A stretch of 64,000 nucleotides of DNA from Hankyongella sp964404985 (GCA_964404985.1 CAYOMD010000005.1:56955-120954), one strand, 5' to 3'; shown: positions 7,984-16,838, numbered from the stretch's first letter. The notes: a model not told the origin generated them from the sequence alone. Made by a program: numbers and translations.

Positions 7984-9993
7984 ATGCGCCACTTGTTAAT
8001 CGCTGCGTTGATCGTGGTGGCAGGTGGCTACGACGCTGACGCCAGCACGGCACAAGATCTGTATAACGCAGCAACGGCGGATTATGAATCGTCCAAGTGT
8101 GTATCGGCGATTGAGAAATACGAAAGTCTGCGCAAGGGTCCGTTTGTCAAGTCGGGTACAGAGTTGGATGCCGTCATCAGCATGCGCATCGGAGTCTGCA
8201 AAATTCGCCTTGAACAATCGGCTGAGGCTTTGCCGATGATCCATTCCGCCATGCCGAAGCTGGAAGCCGACGAGGTACGATTCAAATTGGATCTTGCAGA
8301 GGCCTGGAGTGGATTAGGCGATGTTGCATACTCGGGCTATAATTATGAGAGCGCGGCATCATCTTACAGAAAAGCCTTGTCCTATCTGGAAGGCGCAGAC
8401 CGCTTGTTTTTCTTGGCAAAGCTGGCTCGATCAACAATGTTTGAAAAAAACACTGAAGCACAAGAGGCATCTCTAGAAGCAATAAAAATACTTGAATCTC
8501 AGCCTCAGACAGAACAATCCAAGCGCGTAGCCTACTATACTTTGTACGGCAGGACGTTGCTCAACTATGGAGATTGGCAAAAAGCCTATGACACTCTGAA
8601 AACTGCCCTCGACATGAGTGGAGGCCTGACCCTGAAAACGAGTTTGGAAGAAACTGCGCTCAGATATGATCTGGCCACGGTGGCTTGGCTTCTCGGGGAA
8701 AAAAAAGCTGCAGAGTCTTATCTATATTATACGGGTGCCGGGCGAATAAGAGAAACGCCTTTTTCTAGAGCCTCCAATATCGAATCTCCTCTTTGTGGAG
8801 ACGAGGAGGGTCTAAAAAACACAGACCTTGCCATTGTCGAATTTTCAATCCGTAAAGATGGATCTGTCGCGGCGGCACACACTGTTTATACACAAGGTAG
8901 CCGCAGAGCAGCAGAAGCGTTCGGCAGAGCGGCCAGTAAGTGGCATTGGGACCCACAACAAGTTGAGAAAATTCCTGCATTTTATAGAGTGCTAACTCGT
9001 TTGGAGATGCGTTGCAGTAATAGAGCTGGAAGTGGGTTAGACGTATTGGACCTATTTCATGATAGATTTACGGATTGGGCCAATAAAGTCATCTCGACAG
9101 TGAGTACAAAATTCGATCTAAAGTCTGAAGATCCAATATTATTACATGATAAACTTTTAGAACTATCTCGATTGAGCGAGTCAAAGAAGAACGCACTTGG
9201 TGTTATGGCAACATTATCATTGTGGCTCGACGTAAGAAAGCCCAGTATAAGCGGCTCGAATCTAAAAAATGACAGGCTCTATGAGCGGCAAAGATGCGAG
9301 ATATCGCAAAAACTCATGAATTTAATCAACGAGCACCCTTTAGACCAATCTGCGAGAAGCTGGATAGAATTTCAAAATATATTGCAAGAACCTTTCGTTT
9401 ATATTGTACACGGTGCCAATAAAAACGCAGGAAAGTTGAAAAAATTTCTACAGGCGGAGAGCATCGTAAATGACGCCACTGCTTATGCAAGTATATCTCT
9501 TTTACTTAGCAAAATATATAACATAGACTCTAGCGAGTATTATCAATTAATACACAAAGTGTCTCAGGACGATAGGCTGCCTTTGGCTAATCCCCTTCGA
9601 CAAAATGCACATTTGATGCTTTCTAGTTACTATAAGCGAAAAAATGATGACGTTAAAGCTAAAGAATACTATGAAAAGACTGGCCTTAACTCTGGCCAAT
9701 GTGCTCTTATGAGCGACGCCCCGAAAAAAACTAAAAATATTGTAAAGTATTCTGATTATCCAGACTCTGCTAAATATTATGGCATTGAGGGTTGGACGGT
9801 GTATGAGCTTGATGTAAGCACAGATGGAAGACCAGTAAATATAAGATCTACTATTGCATATCCGCCATTCGTATTTTCTGAGAGACAGATTCCGTCAATA
9901 CAACAATACAGATTTGCGCCATCGTATAGGCCTGAAGGAGATATAGCCTGTACATCCTTGTCAACATCAATAAATTATTCGCTGAGACCATGA
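7984..9993 (+). CDS. Secreted TPR-like protein with TonB-C-like domains
   Basis: 669 residues from ATG 7984, with GGAGGG six bases upstream. The start is a short signal peptide (MRHLLIAALIVVAGGYDADA). Residues about 25-245 look like helical tetratricopeptide repeats (YESAASSYRKALSYLE; DWQKAYDTLKTAL). Near residue 280, LAIVEFSIRKDGSV resembles a TonB C-terminal domain. The last 80 residues (YPDSAKYYGIEGWTVYELDV, then DGRPVNIR and AYPPFVF) are a clearer one. Such proteins in sphingomonads are of unknown function, presumably periplasmic. The DNA becomes increasingly AT-rich toward the 3' end: the 60 bases from 9481 hold only 18 G+C, unlike its neighbours, suggesting recent acquisition. Confidence 0.7.
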   Translation: MRHLLIAALIVVAGGYDADASTAQDLYNAATADYESSKCVSAIEKYESLRKGPFVKSGTELDAVISMRIGVCKIRLEQSAEALPMIHSAMPKLEADEVRFKLDLAEAWSGLGDVAYSGYNYESAASSYRKALSYLEGADRLFFLAKLARSTMFEKNTEAQEASLEAIKILESQPQTEQSKRVAYYTLYGRTLLNYGDWQKAYDTLKTALDMSGGLTLKTSLEETALRYDLATVAWLLGEKKAAESYLYYTGAGRIRETPFSRASNIESPLCGDEEGLKNTDLAIVEFSIRKDGSVAAAHTVYTQGSRRAAEAFGRAASKWHWDPQQVEKIPAFYRVLTRLEMRCSNRAGSGLDVLDLFHDRFTDWANKVISTVSTKFDLKSEDPILLHDKLLELSRLSESKKNALGVMATLSLWLDVRKPSISGSNLKNDRLYERQRCEISQKLMNLINEHPLDQSARSWIEFQNILQEPFVYIVHGANKNAGKLKKFLQAESIVNDATAYASISLLLSKIYNIDSSEYYQLIHKVSQDDRLPLANPLRQNAHLMLSSYYKRKNDDVKAKEYYEKTGLNSGQCALMSDAPKKTKNIVKYSDYPDSAKYYGIEGWTVYELDVSTDGRPVNIRSTIAYPPFVFSERQIPSIQQYRFAPSYRPEGDIACTSLSTSINYSLRP

Positions 9994-10083
9994 ATTTTTT
10001 TTGGTTTATTTTTAATAATTTATCGCTAGTTGAGACGGCTATCAAAGTACAAAGCTGTAATACATGGAATTTAAAATCCTCTC

Positions 10084-10566
10084 TCACCCGCCGTCGATGC
10101 TTTTGCTGACGACCTTCGGCCATTTGGCATTGGCTTTGGTGATGTAGCCGGGGATGTCCTTGCTCCAGGACTTGGCGACATCCGGGTTCTTGTTGAAGTA
10201 GAGCTTGCCGTCTACGACCTTGCCGGTCGACGGGTCGGTGCGGAACTTGCCGCCATAGGCCGTGCCCAGGGCGCAGTAGCCGCCATATTGCGGGACATAG
10301 GCCGCCGGCTTGGCGTCGAACGTCGCCTTGTTCTCGGCGCTGGAGAAGTAATAGGTCACGCCATCATACTTCGACGCAAACGTCGGCTGGCCCTGCTGGC
10401 CCTGGCCTTTGAAGTAGGACACCGGGTCATAGCCGCGGATGGCAACACCCTGCTTGTCGATGAACACTTCATCTGACGCCTGGGCCGGTGTCAGGACGAC
10501 CGCTGCACCGCCAGATACGGCAAGCAGCAGGGCAATGGTAAACTTGTTCAAGGCGGTACGGCGCAT
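10084..10566 (-). CDS. Secreted YHS domain protein
   Basis: 160 residues with an N-terminal signal sequence (LNKFTIALLLAVSGGAAVVLTPAQA). The YHS domain follows: GVAIRGYDPVSYFKG, then FASKYDGVTYYFSSAENKATF and YVPQYGGYCALG. YHS domains are small modules often linked to metal binding; in exported alphaproteobacterial versions the function is unknown. The cysteine in GGYCALG is the only obvious metal ligand of this type. It is convergent with the AT-rich TPR gene and divergent from the BLUF gene, and appears monocistronic. Confidence 0.88.
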   Translation of the reverse strand: MRRTALNKFTIALLLAVSGGAAVVLTPAQASDEVFIDKQGVAIRGYDPVSYFKGQGQQGQPTFASKYDGVTYYFSSAENKATFDAKPAAYVPQYGGYCALGTAYGGKFRTDPSTGKVVDGKLYFNKNPDVAKSWSKDIPGYITKANAKWPKVVSKSIDGG

Positions 10567-10826
10567 CGATGTGCTCCTGTGAATGATATCTGGTCAGTAT
10601 TCGCCGAATACGCCAGTCTTGTTACAGGTCATGCGGTGAACCGACTGTTCCAACGAAAAAATCATCGAAAATGTTAACCAAGGTTGTTATCGCCATCGCA
10701 ACGACTCGCGCGTAGGCTGAATACAGGAGCAACAGATGGCCCGGGTTGGGCTGTGTTGCCGCCCGAGCCGGCGATCCGCCAGCCGGGCGACCCACGGGTG
10801 CAGACCGGGCTCCGCAGGAGACCACT

Positions 10827-11303
10827 ATGCCCCTCGCCCGCATGATATGCCTGTCGCAGACCCGCTTTCCTGTCGGCCATGCCAACGACAAGACGATGTT
10901 TCGCGGGATCCACGACGAACTTTCACATCACTACAGCGAGCGGCACATCACCGGTGTCCTGATGTTCGACTGGGACCATTTTCTCCATGTCACCGAGGGC
11001 GACCGGGTGCGCCTGACCGAGGCCTTCCTGGCCATGGCGCGTGACCCACGCCAGCAGAATATCGTGCTGCTCGATTTCTCGCTGGTGGATGAACGGCTGT
11101 TTTCCCGCTGGCAGATGGTGCTGCGCGACGATAGCCCCGAGACCATGGCGCTCATCATCCGCCACGGCAGTACATCGCACTGGAAGCCGGAATTGCTCAG
11201 CCCGGAGTCGGCGCTCAAGCTGGTGGCGGGCATGGTGCGCCTGCGCGAGCACCATGCCGACCAGCCGCTGCGGGCCGCGCAACCGGTACATCACGCGGCC
11301 TGA
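10827..11303 (+). CDS. BLUF-like domain protein lacking the photoactive residues
   Basis: 158 residues from ATG 10827, six bases after CAGGAG. The fold signature of a BLUF (blue-light FAD) domain is clear: RMICLSQT, HITGVLMFDWDHFLHVTEG, ARDPRQQNIVLLDFSLVDER and FSRWQM. In photoactive BLUF proteins a Tyr, an Asn and a Gln form the hydrogen-bond network round the flavin. The aligned positions here are Cys8, Tyr36 and His54. Only the Trp-x-Met after the last strand is kept. The protein has no attached output domain. It is probably not a normal photoreceptor; flavin binding itself is open. It is followed by obgE after 72 bases. Confidence 0.8.
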   Translation: MPLARMICLSQTRFPVGHANDKTMFRGIHDELSHHYSERHITGVLMFDWDHFLHVTEGDRVRLTEAFLAMARDPRQQNIVLLDFSLVDERLFSRWQMVLRDDSPETMALIIRHGSTSHWKPELLSPESALKLVAGMVRLREHHADQPLRAAQPVHHAA

Positions 11304-11375
11304 GGCTCGCACAGGGTTTGATTCGTCCGCCATATCGCATATGCACACGATCAATCGGAAAGGCCGTGCGCATCC

Positions 11376-12401
11376 ATGCAGTTTCTTGACCAGTGTAAAA
11401 TCTTCCTCGCGTCCGGCCAGGGCGGGGACGGTTGCGTCTCGTTCCGGCGCGAGAAATTCGTCGAGAACGGCGGGCCGGACGGCGGGGACGGCGGCCGCGG
11501 CGGGCATATCATCTTCGAGTGCGTGGCCGGCCTGAACACGCTCATCGACTTCCGCTACAAACAGCATTTCAAGGCCGGGCGCGGTCACCACGGGCAGGGT
11601 TCGAACCGCACCGGTGGTTCCGGTGACGACATCGTGGTCAAGGTGCCGGCGGGTACGCAGATTCTGGCCGAGGATCGCGAGAATGTCATCGCGGATCTGA
11701 CCCGGCCTGGTCAGCGGCTGCAGTTGCTGCGTGGCGGGGATGGCGGCAAGGGCAATGCGGCCTATACATCCTCCACCAACCGTGCCCCGCGCAAGTTCAC
11801 CAAGGGTTATCCGGGGGAGGAGATGTGGGTCTGGTTGCGGCTGAAACTGATCGCCGATGCCGGTCTGCTCGGGTTTCCGAATGCGGGCAAATCCACCTTC
11901 ATCAATGCGGTCACCAACGCCAATGCCAAGGTCGGGGCCTATCCGTTCACCACATTGAAGCCCCAGCTCGGGGTGGTGGAGCACAAGGGCGTCGACTTCG
12001 TGATCGCCGATATTCCCGGCCTCATCGAAGGGGCTGCCGAAGGAGTGGGCATCGGGGACCGCTTCCTCGGGCACATCGAGCGCTGCCGAGTATTGCTGCA
12101 TCTGGTCGACGTGACCAACGACAGCCCAACCCGCGCCTACCGTGCCGTGCGGCACGAGCTCCGGGAATATGGGGGCGGGCTGGAAGACAAGCTGGAGATT
12201 GTCGCGCTGAGCAAGTGCGACCTCGTCGAGCCGGTTGTCGCCCGGCGGCGGCAGCGCGCACTGGCCCGCGCCATCGGCAAGCCGGTGCACATGGTGGCAG
12301 CAGCGGCGCATCAGGGCTTGCCGCCAGTGCTGGATGCGCTGATCTCAGAGGTGGCGTCCGGGCGTCCGGTCGCGGAAGATATCGACTGGTCGCCGGTGTA
12401 G
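11376..12401 (+). CDS. obgE: GTPase Obg (CgtA), ribosome assembly factor
   Basis: 341 residues, the length of Obg proteins without a long C-terminal extension. The glycine-rich Obg domain fills residues 1-155 (SGQGGDGCVSFRREKF, GGRGGHI, GRGHHGQGSNRTGGSG). It is followed by a G domain with GFPNAGKST (P-loop), the TTLKPQLGVV switch region, DIPGLIEGA (G3) and SKCD (G4). Obg binds the 50S subunit and links ribosome assembly to growth. In many bacteria obg sits near proB, as here. A REP-like repeat separates it from proB. Confidence 0.97.
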   Translation: MQFLDQCKIFLASGQGGDGCVSFRREKFVENGGPDGGDGGRGGHIIFECVAGLNTLIDFRYKQHFKAGRGHHGQGSNRTGGSGDDIVVKVPAGTQILAEDRENVIADLTRPGQRLQLLRGGDGGKGNAAYTSSTNRAPRKFTKGYPGEEMWVWLRLKLIADAGLLGFPNAGKSTFINAVTNANAKVGAYPFTTLKPQLGVVEHKGVDFVIADIPGLIEGAAEGVGIGDRFLGHIERCRVLLHLVDVTNDSPTRAYRAVRHELREYGGGLEDKLEIVALSKCDLVEPVVARRRQRALARAIGKPVHMVAAAAHQGLPPVLDALISEVASGRPVAEDIDWSPV

Positions 12402-12434
12402 AGTGATCGGCAATGTGTAAAACCATATCCCCGC

Positions 12435-12535
12435 CCGTTCGTGTCGAGCTTGTCGAGACACATTGTGTCAGCATGATCGTTACCCCTCGACAAGGCTCGG
12501 GGCGAACGGATCAGGCTAAAGCCATCATGGCCTAG
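12435..12535. repeat. REP-like palindromic repeat, copy A
   Basis: About 100 bases with inverted arms CCGTTCGTGTCGAGC and GCTCGGGGCGAACGG, followed by CTAAAGCCAT. A diverged copy lies at 16839-16939 with the same tail, and a cousin lies at 55991-56058. Repeats with these arms are widespread between genes in sphingomonads. This copy ends two bases before the proB start codon, leaving proB without a recognisable Shine-Dalgarno sequence. Confidence 0.85.
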
Positions 12536-12537
12536 CG

Positions 12538-13665
12538 ATGGACGCGCAGCTGTTCGATCCGCAGGCCTGCCCGCGTCTGGTCGTCAAAATCGGCTCCTCC
12601 CTGCTGGTCACGCCGGAGGGTGAGATCCGGCGGACGTGGCTGGCGGGCCTGCTGGCGGAGCTGGTTGCGCGGCGTACGGCAGGGCAGCAGGTGCTCATCG
12701 TGTCGTCCGGCGCGGTGGCGCTGGGCGCGCGGAGGCTGCGGCTCCCCAAGGGCGGGCGCGCCAGCCTGGAGGATGCGCAGGCCGCTGCGGCGGTCGGCCA
12801 GATCGAGCTGGCGCAGACCTACGCGGACCTGCTCGGCCAGCACGGCGTGCAGGCCGCACAACTGCTGCTGACTCTTGACGATCTTGAGGATCGCCGCCGC
12901 TATCTGAACGTGACGGCAACCGTCGGCCGCCTGCTGGAGGCCGACGCTATGCCGGTGATCAACGAGAACGACAGCGTCGCCACAGCCGAAATCCGCTTCG
13001 GCGACAACGACCGGCTGGCAGCGCGGGTTGGCCAGGCAGTCGAGGCGACGGGCGTCATCCTGTTCTCCGATATCGACGGCTTTTACACCGCTGATCCGCG
13101 CCACGACCCGACCGCGAGGCGCATCGCCGTCGTTGCCACCATCACGCCGGAGATCGAGGCGCTGGCGGGCGGCACCGGTGCATCCGGCATGGGGTCCGGC
13201 GGGATGGCGGCCAAGCTCAAGGCGGCGCGCATCGCGACCAGCGGGGGCTGCCATCTCGCCATCACGACCGGGCATGTGCCCCAGCCGCTCGCGCATTTCT
13301 GCGCTGGCGAGACCGGCACCATCTTTGCGGCTGCCGGGACTCCGCTTGCCGCACGCAAGCGCTGGCTGGCCGGGCGCATCACCGTGGCCGGTACGCTCAG
13401 CGTGGACGACGGTGCGGCGCGGGCCCTGCGAGACGGCCGCAGTCTGCTGGCGGCGGGCATCACCGCCTGCGCAGGCGCATTCTCGCGCGGCGATGTGCTG
13501 GATGTTCTCGCCGGGGGCGGCGGCGCCATCGCACGCGGGCTGGCGAACTACGATGCGGACGAGGTCCGGCGTATTCTCGGGTGCAGAAACGCTGACATCG
13601 CGGCGCTGCTGGGCTATGCTCCGCGGGCTGCGGTCATCCACCGCGACTCCTTGGTACTGCTATGA
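12538..13665 (+). CDS. proB: Glutamate 5-kinase
   Basis: 375 residues. It phosphorylates glutamate, the first step of proline synthesis. The amino-acid kinase domain shows KIGSSLLV near the N-terminus, SSGAVALGARRL, INENDSVAT, FGDNDRLAARV and GTGASGMGSGGMAAKLKAA. A PUA domain forms the C-terminal ~90 residues (AGTLSVDDGAARAL ... SRGDVLDV). The stop overlaps the proA start by four bases (ATGA, 13662-13665), so the two are translationally coupled. Confidence 0.97.
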   Translation: MDAQLFDPQACPRLVVKIGSSLLVTPEGEIRRTWLAGLLAELVARRTAGQQVLIVSSGAVALGARRLRLPKGGRASLEDAQAAAAVGQIELAQTYADLLGQHGVQAAQLLLTLDDLEDRRRYLNVTATVGRLLEADAMPVINENDSVATAEIRFGDNDRLAARVGQAVEATGVILFSDIDGFYTADPRHDPTARRIAVVATITPEIEALAGGTGASGMGSGGMAAKLKAARIATSGGCHLAITTGHVPQPLAHFCAGETGTIFAAAGTPLAARKRWLAGRITVAGTLSVDDGAARALRDGRSLLAAGITACAGAFSRGDVLDVLAGGGGAIARGLANYDADEVRRILGCRNADIAALLGYAPRAAVIHRDSLVLL

Positions 13666-14921
13666 CTCCAGACGCTCTGATAGACGATATGGCCCAGCGC
13701 GCCCGCGCCGCTGCGCAAACGCTGTCACAGGCGACTGCCGCCCGCAAAGTGCAGGCGCTGGAGGCGGCCGCTGCTGCGGTTCTGGCCGATGAAGCCACTA
13801 TTCTGGACGCCAATGCATGTGACCTCGCAGCAGCGCAGGCACGTGGCCTGAGCGACGCAATGCTGGACCGGCTGAAGCTCGACCCCAAACGCTTGGGCGG
13901 TATAGCGCAGGGCTTGCGGGATGTCGCTGCCCTGCCCGACCCAGTCGGGACAGTGATGGCGGCCTGGGAGCGCCCGAACGGCTTGCGTTTCCAGCGGGTG
14001 CGGGTGCCGCTTGGCGTGATCGCGGTGATCTACGAGAGCCGCCCGAACGTGACTGCCGATGCCGGTGCGTTGGCGCTTAAGGCCGGCAACGCGGTTATCC
14101 TGCGCGGCGGCAGCGAGTCCGCTCAGTCCTCCGCCGCCTTGCACCGTTGTCTGGCAGCAGGGCTGGAGGCCGCCGGGCTGCCGACAGATTCCATCCAGCT
14201 GGTTGCGACCACCGACCGCGCAGCCGTTGGGGCGTTGCTGCGCGCGCAGGGCCTGATTGATGTGGTCGTGCCGCGTGGCGGCAAGTCGCTGGTCGCCCGC
14301 GTGCAGGACGAAGCGCGGGTGCCGGTGTTCGCGCATCTGGAAGGGATCTGCCACACCTACATCGATGCCGCAGCCGACCCCGAGATGGCGGTAAACGTGA
14401 CGCTCAACGCCAAGCTGCGTCGCACCGGCGTCTGCGGCGCCACCGAGACGGTGCTGATCGACCGGGCCGGTGCCGCCCGTCTGGCAGGACCTGTGTTGAC
14501 CGCGCTGCTGGACCAGGGCTGCGCCGTGCGCGCGACGCCCGCACTGGCAGCGCTTGACCCGCGTATCACGCCCGCCAGCGACAGCGATTGGTCGAGCGAG
14601 TATCTGGACGCCATCGTTTCCGCGACCCTGGTGGACGGCGTGGATGGTGCCATCGCCCACATCAACCGTTTTGGGTCGCACCACACGGACGCGATCATCA
14701 CGCAGGATGCTGAAGCGGCGGAGCGGTTCCTCGCGCAGGTCGACTCGGCGATCGTGCTGGTAAACGCCTCGACCCAGTTTGCCGATGGCGGGGAGTTCGG
14801 CTTCGGGGCCGAAATCGGCATCGCGACCGGGCGCATGCACGCGCGCGGGCCGGTCGGTGTCGAGCAGCTCACGACCTACAAATACATCGTGCGCGGCGAT
14901 GGGCAGGTTCGCCCCGTATAA
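13662..14921 (+). CDS. proA: Glutamate-5-semialdehyde dehydrogenase (gamma-glutamyl phosphate reductase)
   Basis: 419 residues, standard ProA length. It reduces gamma-glutamyl phosphate to glutamate semialdehyde with NADPH, the second step of proline synthesis. Family motifs: VPLGVIAVIYESRPNVTADA, LKAGNAVILRGGSES, VPRGGKSLV, LEGICHTYID and NAKLRRTGVCGATE, where the catalytic cysteine lies. Near the end NASTQFADGGEFGFGAEIGI is typical. The four-base overlap with proB indicates an operon. Confidence 0.97.
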   Translation: MTPDALIDDMAQRARAAAQTLSQATAARKVQALEAAAAAVLADEATILDANACDLAAAQARGLSDAMLDRLKLDPKRLGGIAQGLRDVAALPDPVGTVMAAWERPNGLRFQRVRVPLGVIAVIYESRPNVTADAGALALKAGNAVILRGGSESAQSSAALHRCLAAGLEAAGLPTDSIQLVATTDRAAVGALLRAQGLIDVVVPRGGKSLVARVQDEARVPVFAHLEGICHTYIDAAADPEMAVNVTLNAKLRRTGVCGATETVLIDRAGAARLAGPVLTALLDQGCAVRATPALAALDPRITPASDSDWSSEYLDAIVSATLVDGVDGAIAHINRFGSHHTDAIITQDAEAAERFLAQVDSAIVLVNASTQFADGGEFGFGAEIGIATGRMHARGPVGVEQLTTYKYIVRGDGQVRPV

Positions 14922-14945
14922 CATCCAGGCGGGTGTTAACGCCGG

Positions 14946-14960
14946 TTAACTCTCCCTTAA
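14946..14960. promoter_or_regulatory. Perfect CtrA-type box upstream of a sensor kinase
   Basis: TTAACTCTCCCTTAA matches the alphaproteobacterial CtrA consensus TTAA-N7-TTAA exactly. A further TTAA lies six bases upstream (14936-14939). A half-box TTAACCAT spans 14978-14985 and overlaps the kinase start codon. The position, directly before the kinase ATG at 14984, fits direct control by CtrA. Chance cannot be excluded for short motifs, but the clustering is notable. Confidence 0.55.
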
Positions 14961-14983
14961 TGGTTTGTCGGTAGGCATTAACC

Positions 14984-16804
14984 ATGACGCAGATTTTGGC
15001 GCAGGTACGAGACTTTTATAAGTGGCTGACTGCGCCGCTGCATATCCAGTATCATGGTGCTGCAGAGGCCTCGGTGATGCTGGCAAGCGCCTACATGGTG
15101 TACAGCCGTGTCAGTTTCGGCATCGCCTTGCTGACCGTCACTGCGATCCTTTGCATCTTCTGGGGCTGGATGCCGACAGCTCCGCTGATCGGCTGGTGCG
15201 CGACCCTGCTATTGCTGATGATGCTCCGTGTAAGAAGTCTTTGGAGATTCAATGCAACAGTACTGACGCAAGAGATTGCGGAAACAATGCTGAAAAGAGC
15301 GCCATTCTGGCTTTCTTTGACAGGAATATTATGGGGCACCAGTATCATTTCTTTTGTGTGGCTTGACCCACAACGTGAAATGATCATGACTATGGCTATA
15401 TTGGCGGTCGTCAGTGGAGCTACAGTTACACTCTCGCCAGTACAGCCGGGAATGCGCCTCTTTATATCCTGGGTGCTTTTTCCATATGCTGTCTATTATA
15501 TTACACTGACCCCCGATAATGCAGGCATTCCGTTCGGCGTTTTTGCCATCATGCTTGCCCTCTTCATGTCGGTCGCCTCGCGCATCGTCTATCGTTCGCT
15601 TCTCTCCAGCTATCGCGCCCAGGAAGCAGCACAGAATGCCAACCAGCGATTGCTGATGGCGCAGAATGAATGGGCGGAGTTGAGTGGCACGTCTGAGGCT
15701 TTCGCCCTGTTCGATGAGTTTAGTTGTTTGCTGATATGGAATGACGCTTACAGCACCATACTGGGCCTTCCGCGCACCGCGTTGACCCGTGGCATGAAGG
15801 CGCTTGAGATCGACGCCATTGCCCGGATTCCCAATTTGCCGGAGATGGCAATATTGATTGATAGTAAAGAGGGCTATCAGCCGTTCGCAGTCACGGTTGC
15901 GGAGTTGCAACTCGGCGAGAACTGGCTGCGATGCACGATTCGTTGCCTGTCGAACGGGCACGTTGCCGTCAGCCATGTGGATGTGACAGGCCTAAAGATG
16001 CGCGAGGCAGAATTGCTGGCGCTGCAGCTTGATCTGGAGGCTGCGAAGGTGAGCGCTGAAGCGGCGAGTCAGGCCAAGTCTCGTTTCCTGGCCAACATCA
16101 GCCATGAGTTGCGCACACCCTTGAACGCTGTCATCGGCTTTTCCGATCTCATGGCTCAGGATGCCGGGCGGATCGATGATAAGGCCGAGCGGCAGCGGGA
16201 GTATGCGCGCCTGATCCTGTATAGTGGTCATCACCTGCTGAGCCTGGTCGACGACATGCTGGACCTGGCGCGCATCGAGTCCGGCAAAGTCAGTCTTGAT
16301 GTGCGCGAAATAGACATCTGCGAGCTGGTCAAGGCCGCCAGTCAAATCGCCATGGGCCGACAAATCGGGACGCCACGTCGTATCTATGTTTCAGGGGCGA
16401 CCATGTCTTGCACTGTCCTGGCTGACCCGAGATTGCTCCGGCAGGCACTGATCAATATCGTGGACAATGCCATCAAGTTCTCAGATGTCGAGAAACCCAT
16501 TGAAATAGATGTGCAGGAAAACGGTCAGGATGTCGTTGTGACGGTTGTCGACCACGGCATCGGCATTCCAGAAGAGATGCTGGAGGAAGTGCTGAAGCCG
16601 TTCGCACAGGTCGAGGCTTCGGATACGCGTCGTTACGGCGGCGTCGGCCTGGGCTTGCCGCTGGCCAAGCAGTTCCTTGAAATGATGGGCGGCACCCTGA
16701 CGTTAAGCAGCACCTTGCGCGTCGGGACCACCGTCCGGCTCACGGTGCCGGTCGCGCAGCCTGAAACGTTGGCCGGCACAGCGCGCTATTCCGCCAAGCA
16801 ATAG
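14984..16804 (+). CDS. Membrane sensor histidine kinase (PleC/DivJ-like)
   Basis: 606 residues. The first ~200 hold about six hydrophobic segments. A PAS-like region follows (SGTSEAFALFDEFSCLLIWN), then a short coiled stretch. The HisKA box FLANISHELRTPLNAVIGFS has its phospho-accepting histidine at residue 374. The catalytic domain shows the N box (NIVDNAIKFS), VVDHGIGIPEEM (G1), and GGVGLGLPLAKQFLEMMGG (F/G2). No receiver domain is attached and no response regulator is adjacent. The sequence type and the CtrA box upstream suggest a cell-cycle or developmental kinase; this is inference. Part of the membrane domain (about 15230-15520) is visibly more AT-rich than the rest. Confidence 0.88.
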   Translation: MTQILAQVRDFYKWLTAPLHIQYHGAAEASVMLASAYMVYSRVSFGIALLTVTAILCIFWGWMPTAPLIGWCATLLLLMMLRVRSLWRFNATVLTQEIAETMLKRAPFWLSLTGILWGTSIISFVWLDPQREMIMTMAILAVVSGATVTLSPVQPGMRLFISWVLFPYAVYYITLTPDNAGIPFGVFAIMLALFMSVASRIVYRSLLSSYRAQEAAQNANQRLLMAQNEWAELSGTSEAFALFDEFSCLLIWNDAYSTILGLPRTALTRGMKALEIDAIARIPNLPEMAILIDSKEGYQPFAVTVAELQLGENWLRCTIRCLSNGHVAVSHVDVTGLKMREAELLALQLDLEAAKVSAEAASQAKSRFLANISHELRTPLNAVIGFSDLMAQDAGRIDDKAERQREYARLILYSGHHLLSLVDDMLDLARIESGKVSLDVREIDICELVKAASQIAMGRQIGTPRRIYVSGATMSCTVLADPRLLRQALINIVDNAIKFSDVEKPIEIDVQENGQDVVVTVVDHGIGIPEEMLEEVLKPFAQVEASDTRRYGGVGLGLPLAKQFLEMMGGTLTLSSTLRVGTTVRLTVPVAQPETLAGTARYSAKQ

Positions 16805-16838
16805 CGCCTTACGATTTTACGCAGAATCAATAGCCTCG

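Noticed and set aside
10923..12311. 462-codon minus-strand open frame opposite the BLUF gene and obgE
   Set aside because: Runs across two real genes and the gap between them; no ribosome site or recognisable domain.
13725..14924. Long minus-strand frame opposite proA
   Set aside because: Codon-position mirror of proA in GC-rich DNA; no protein features.
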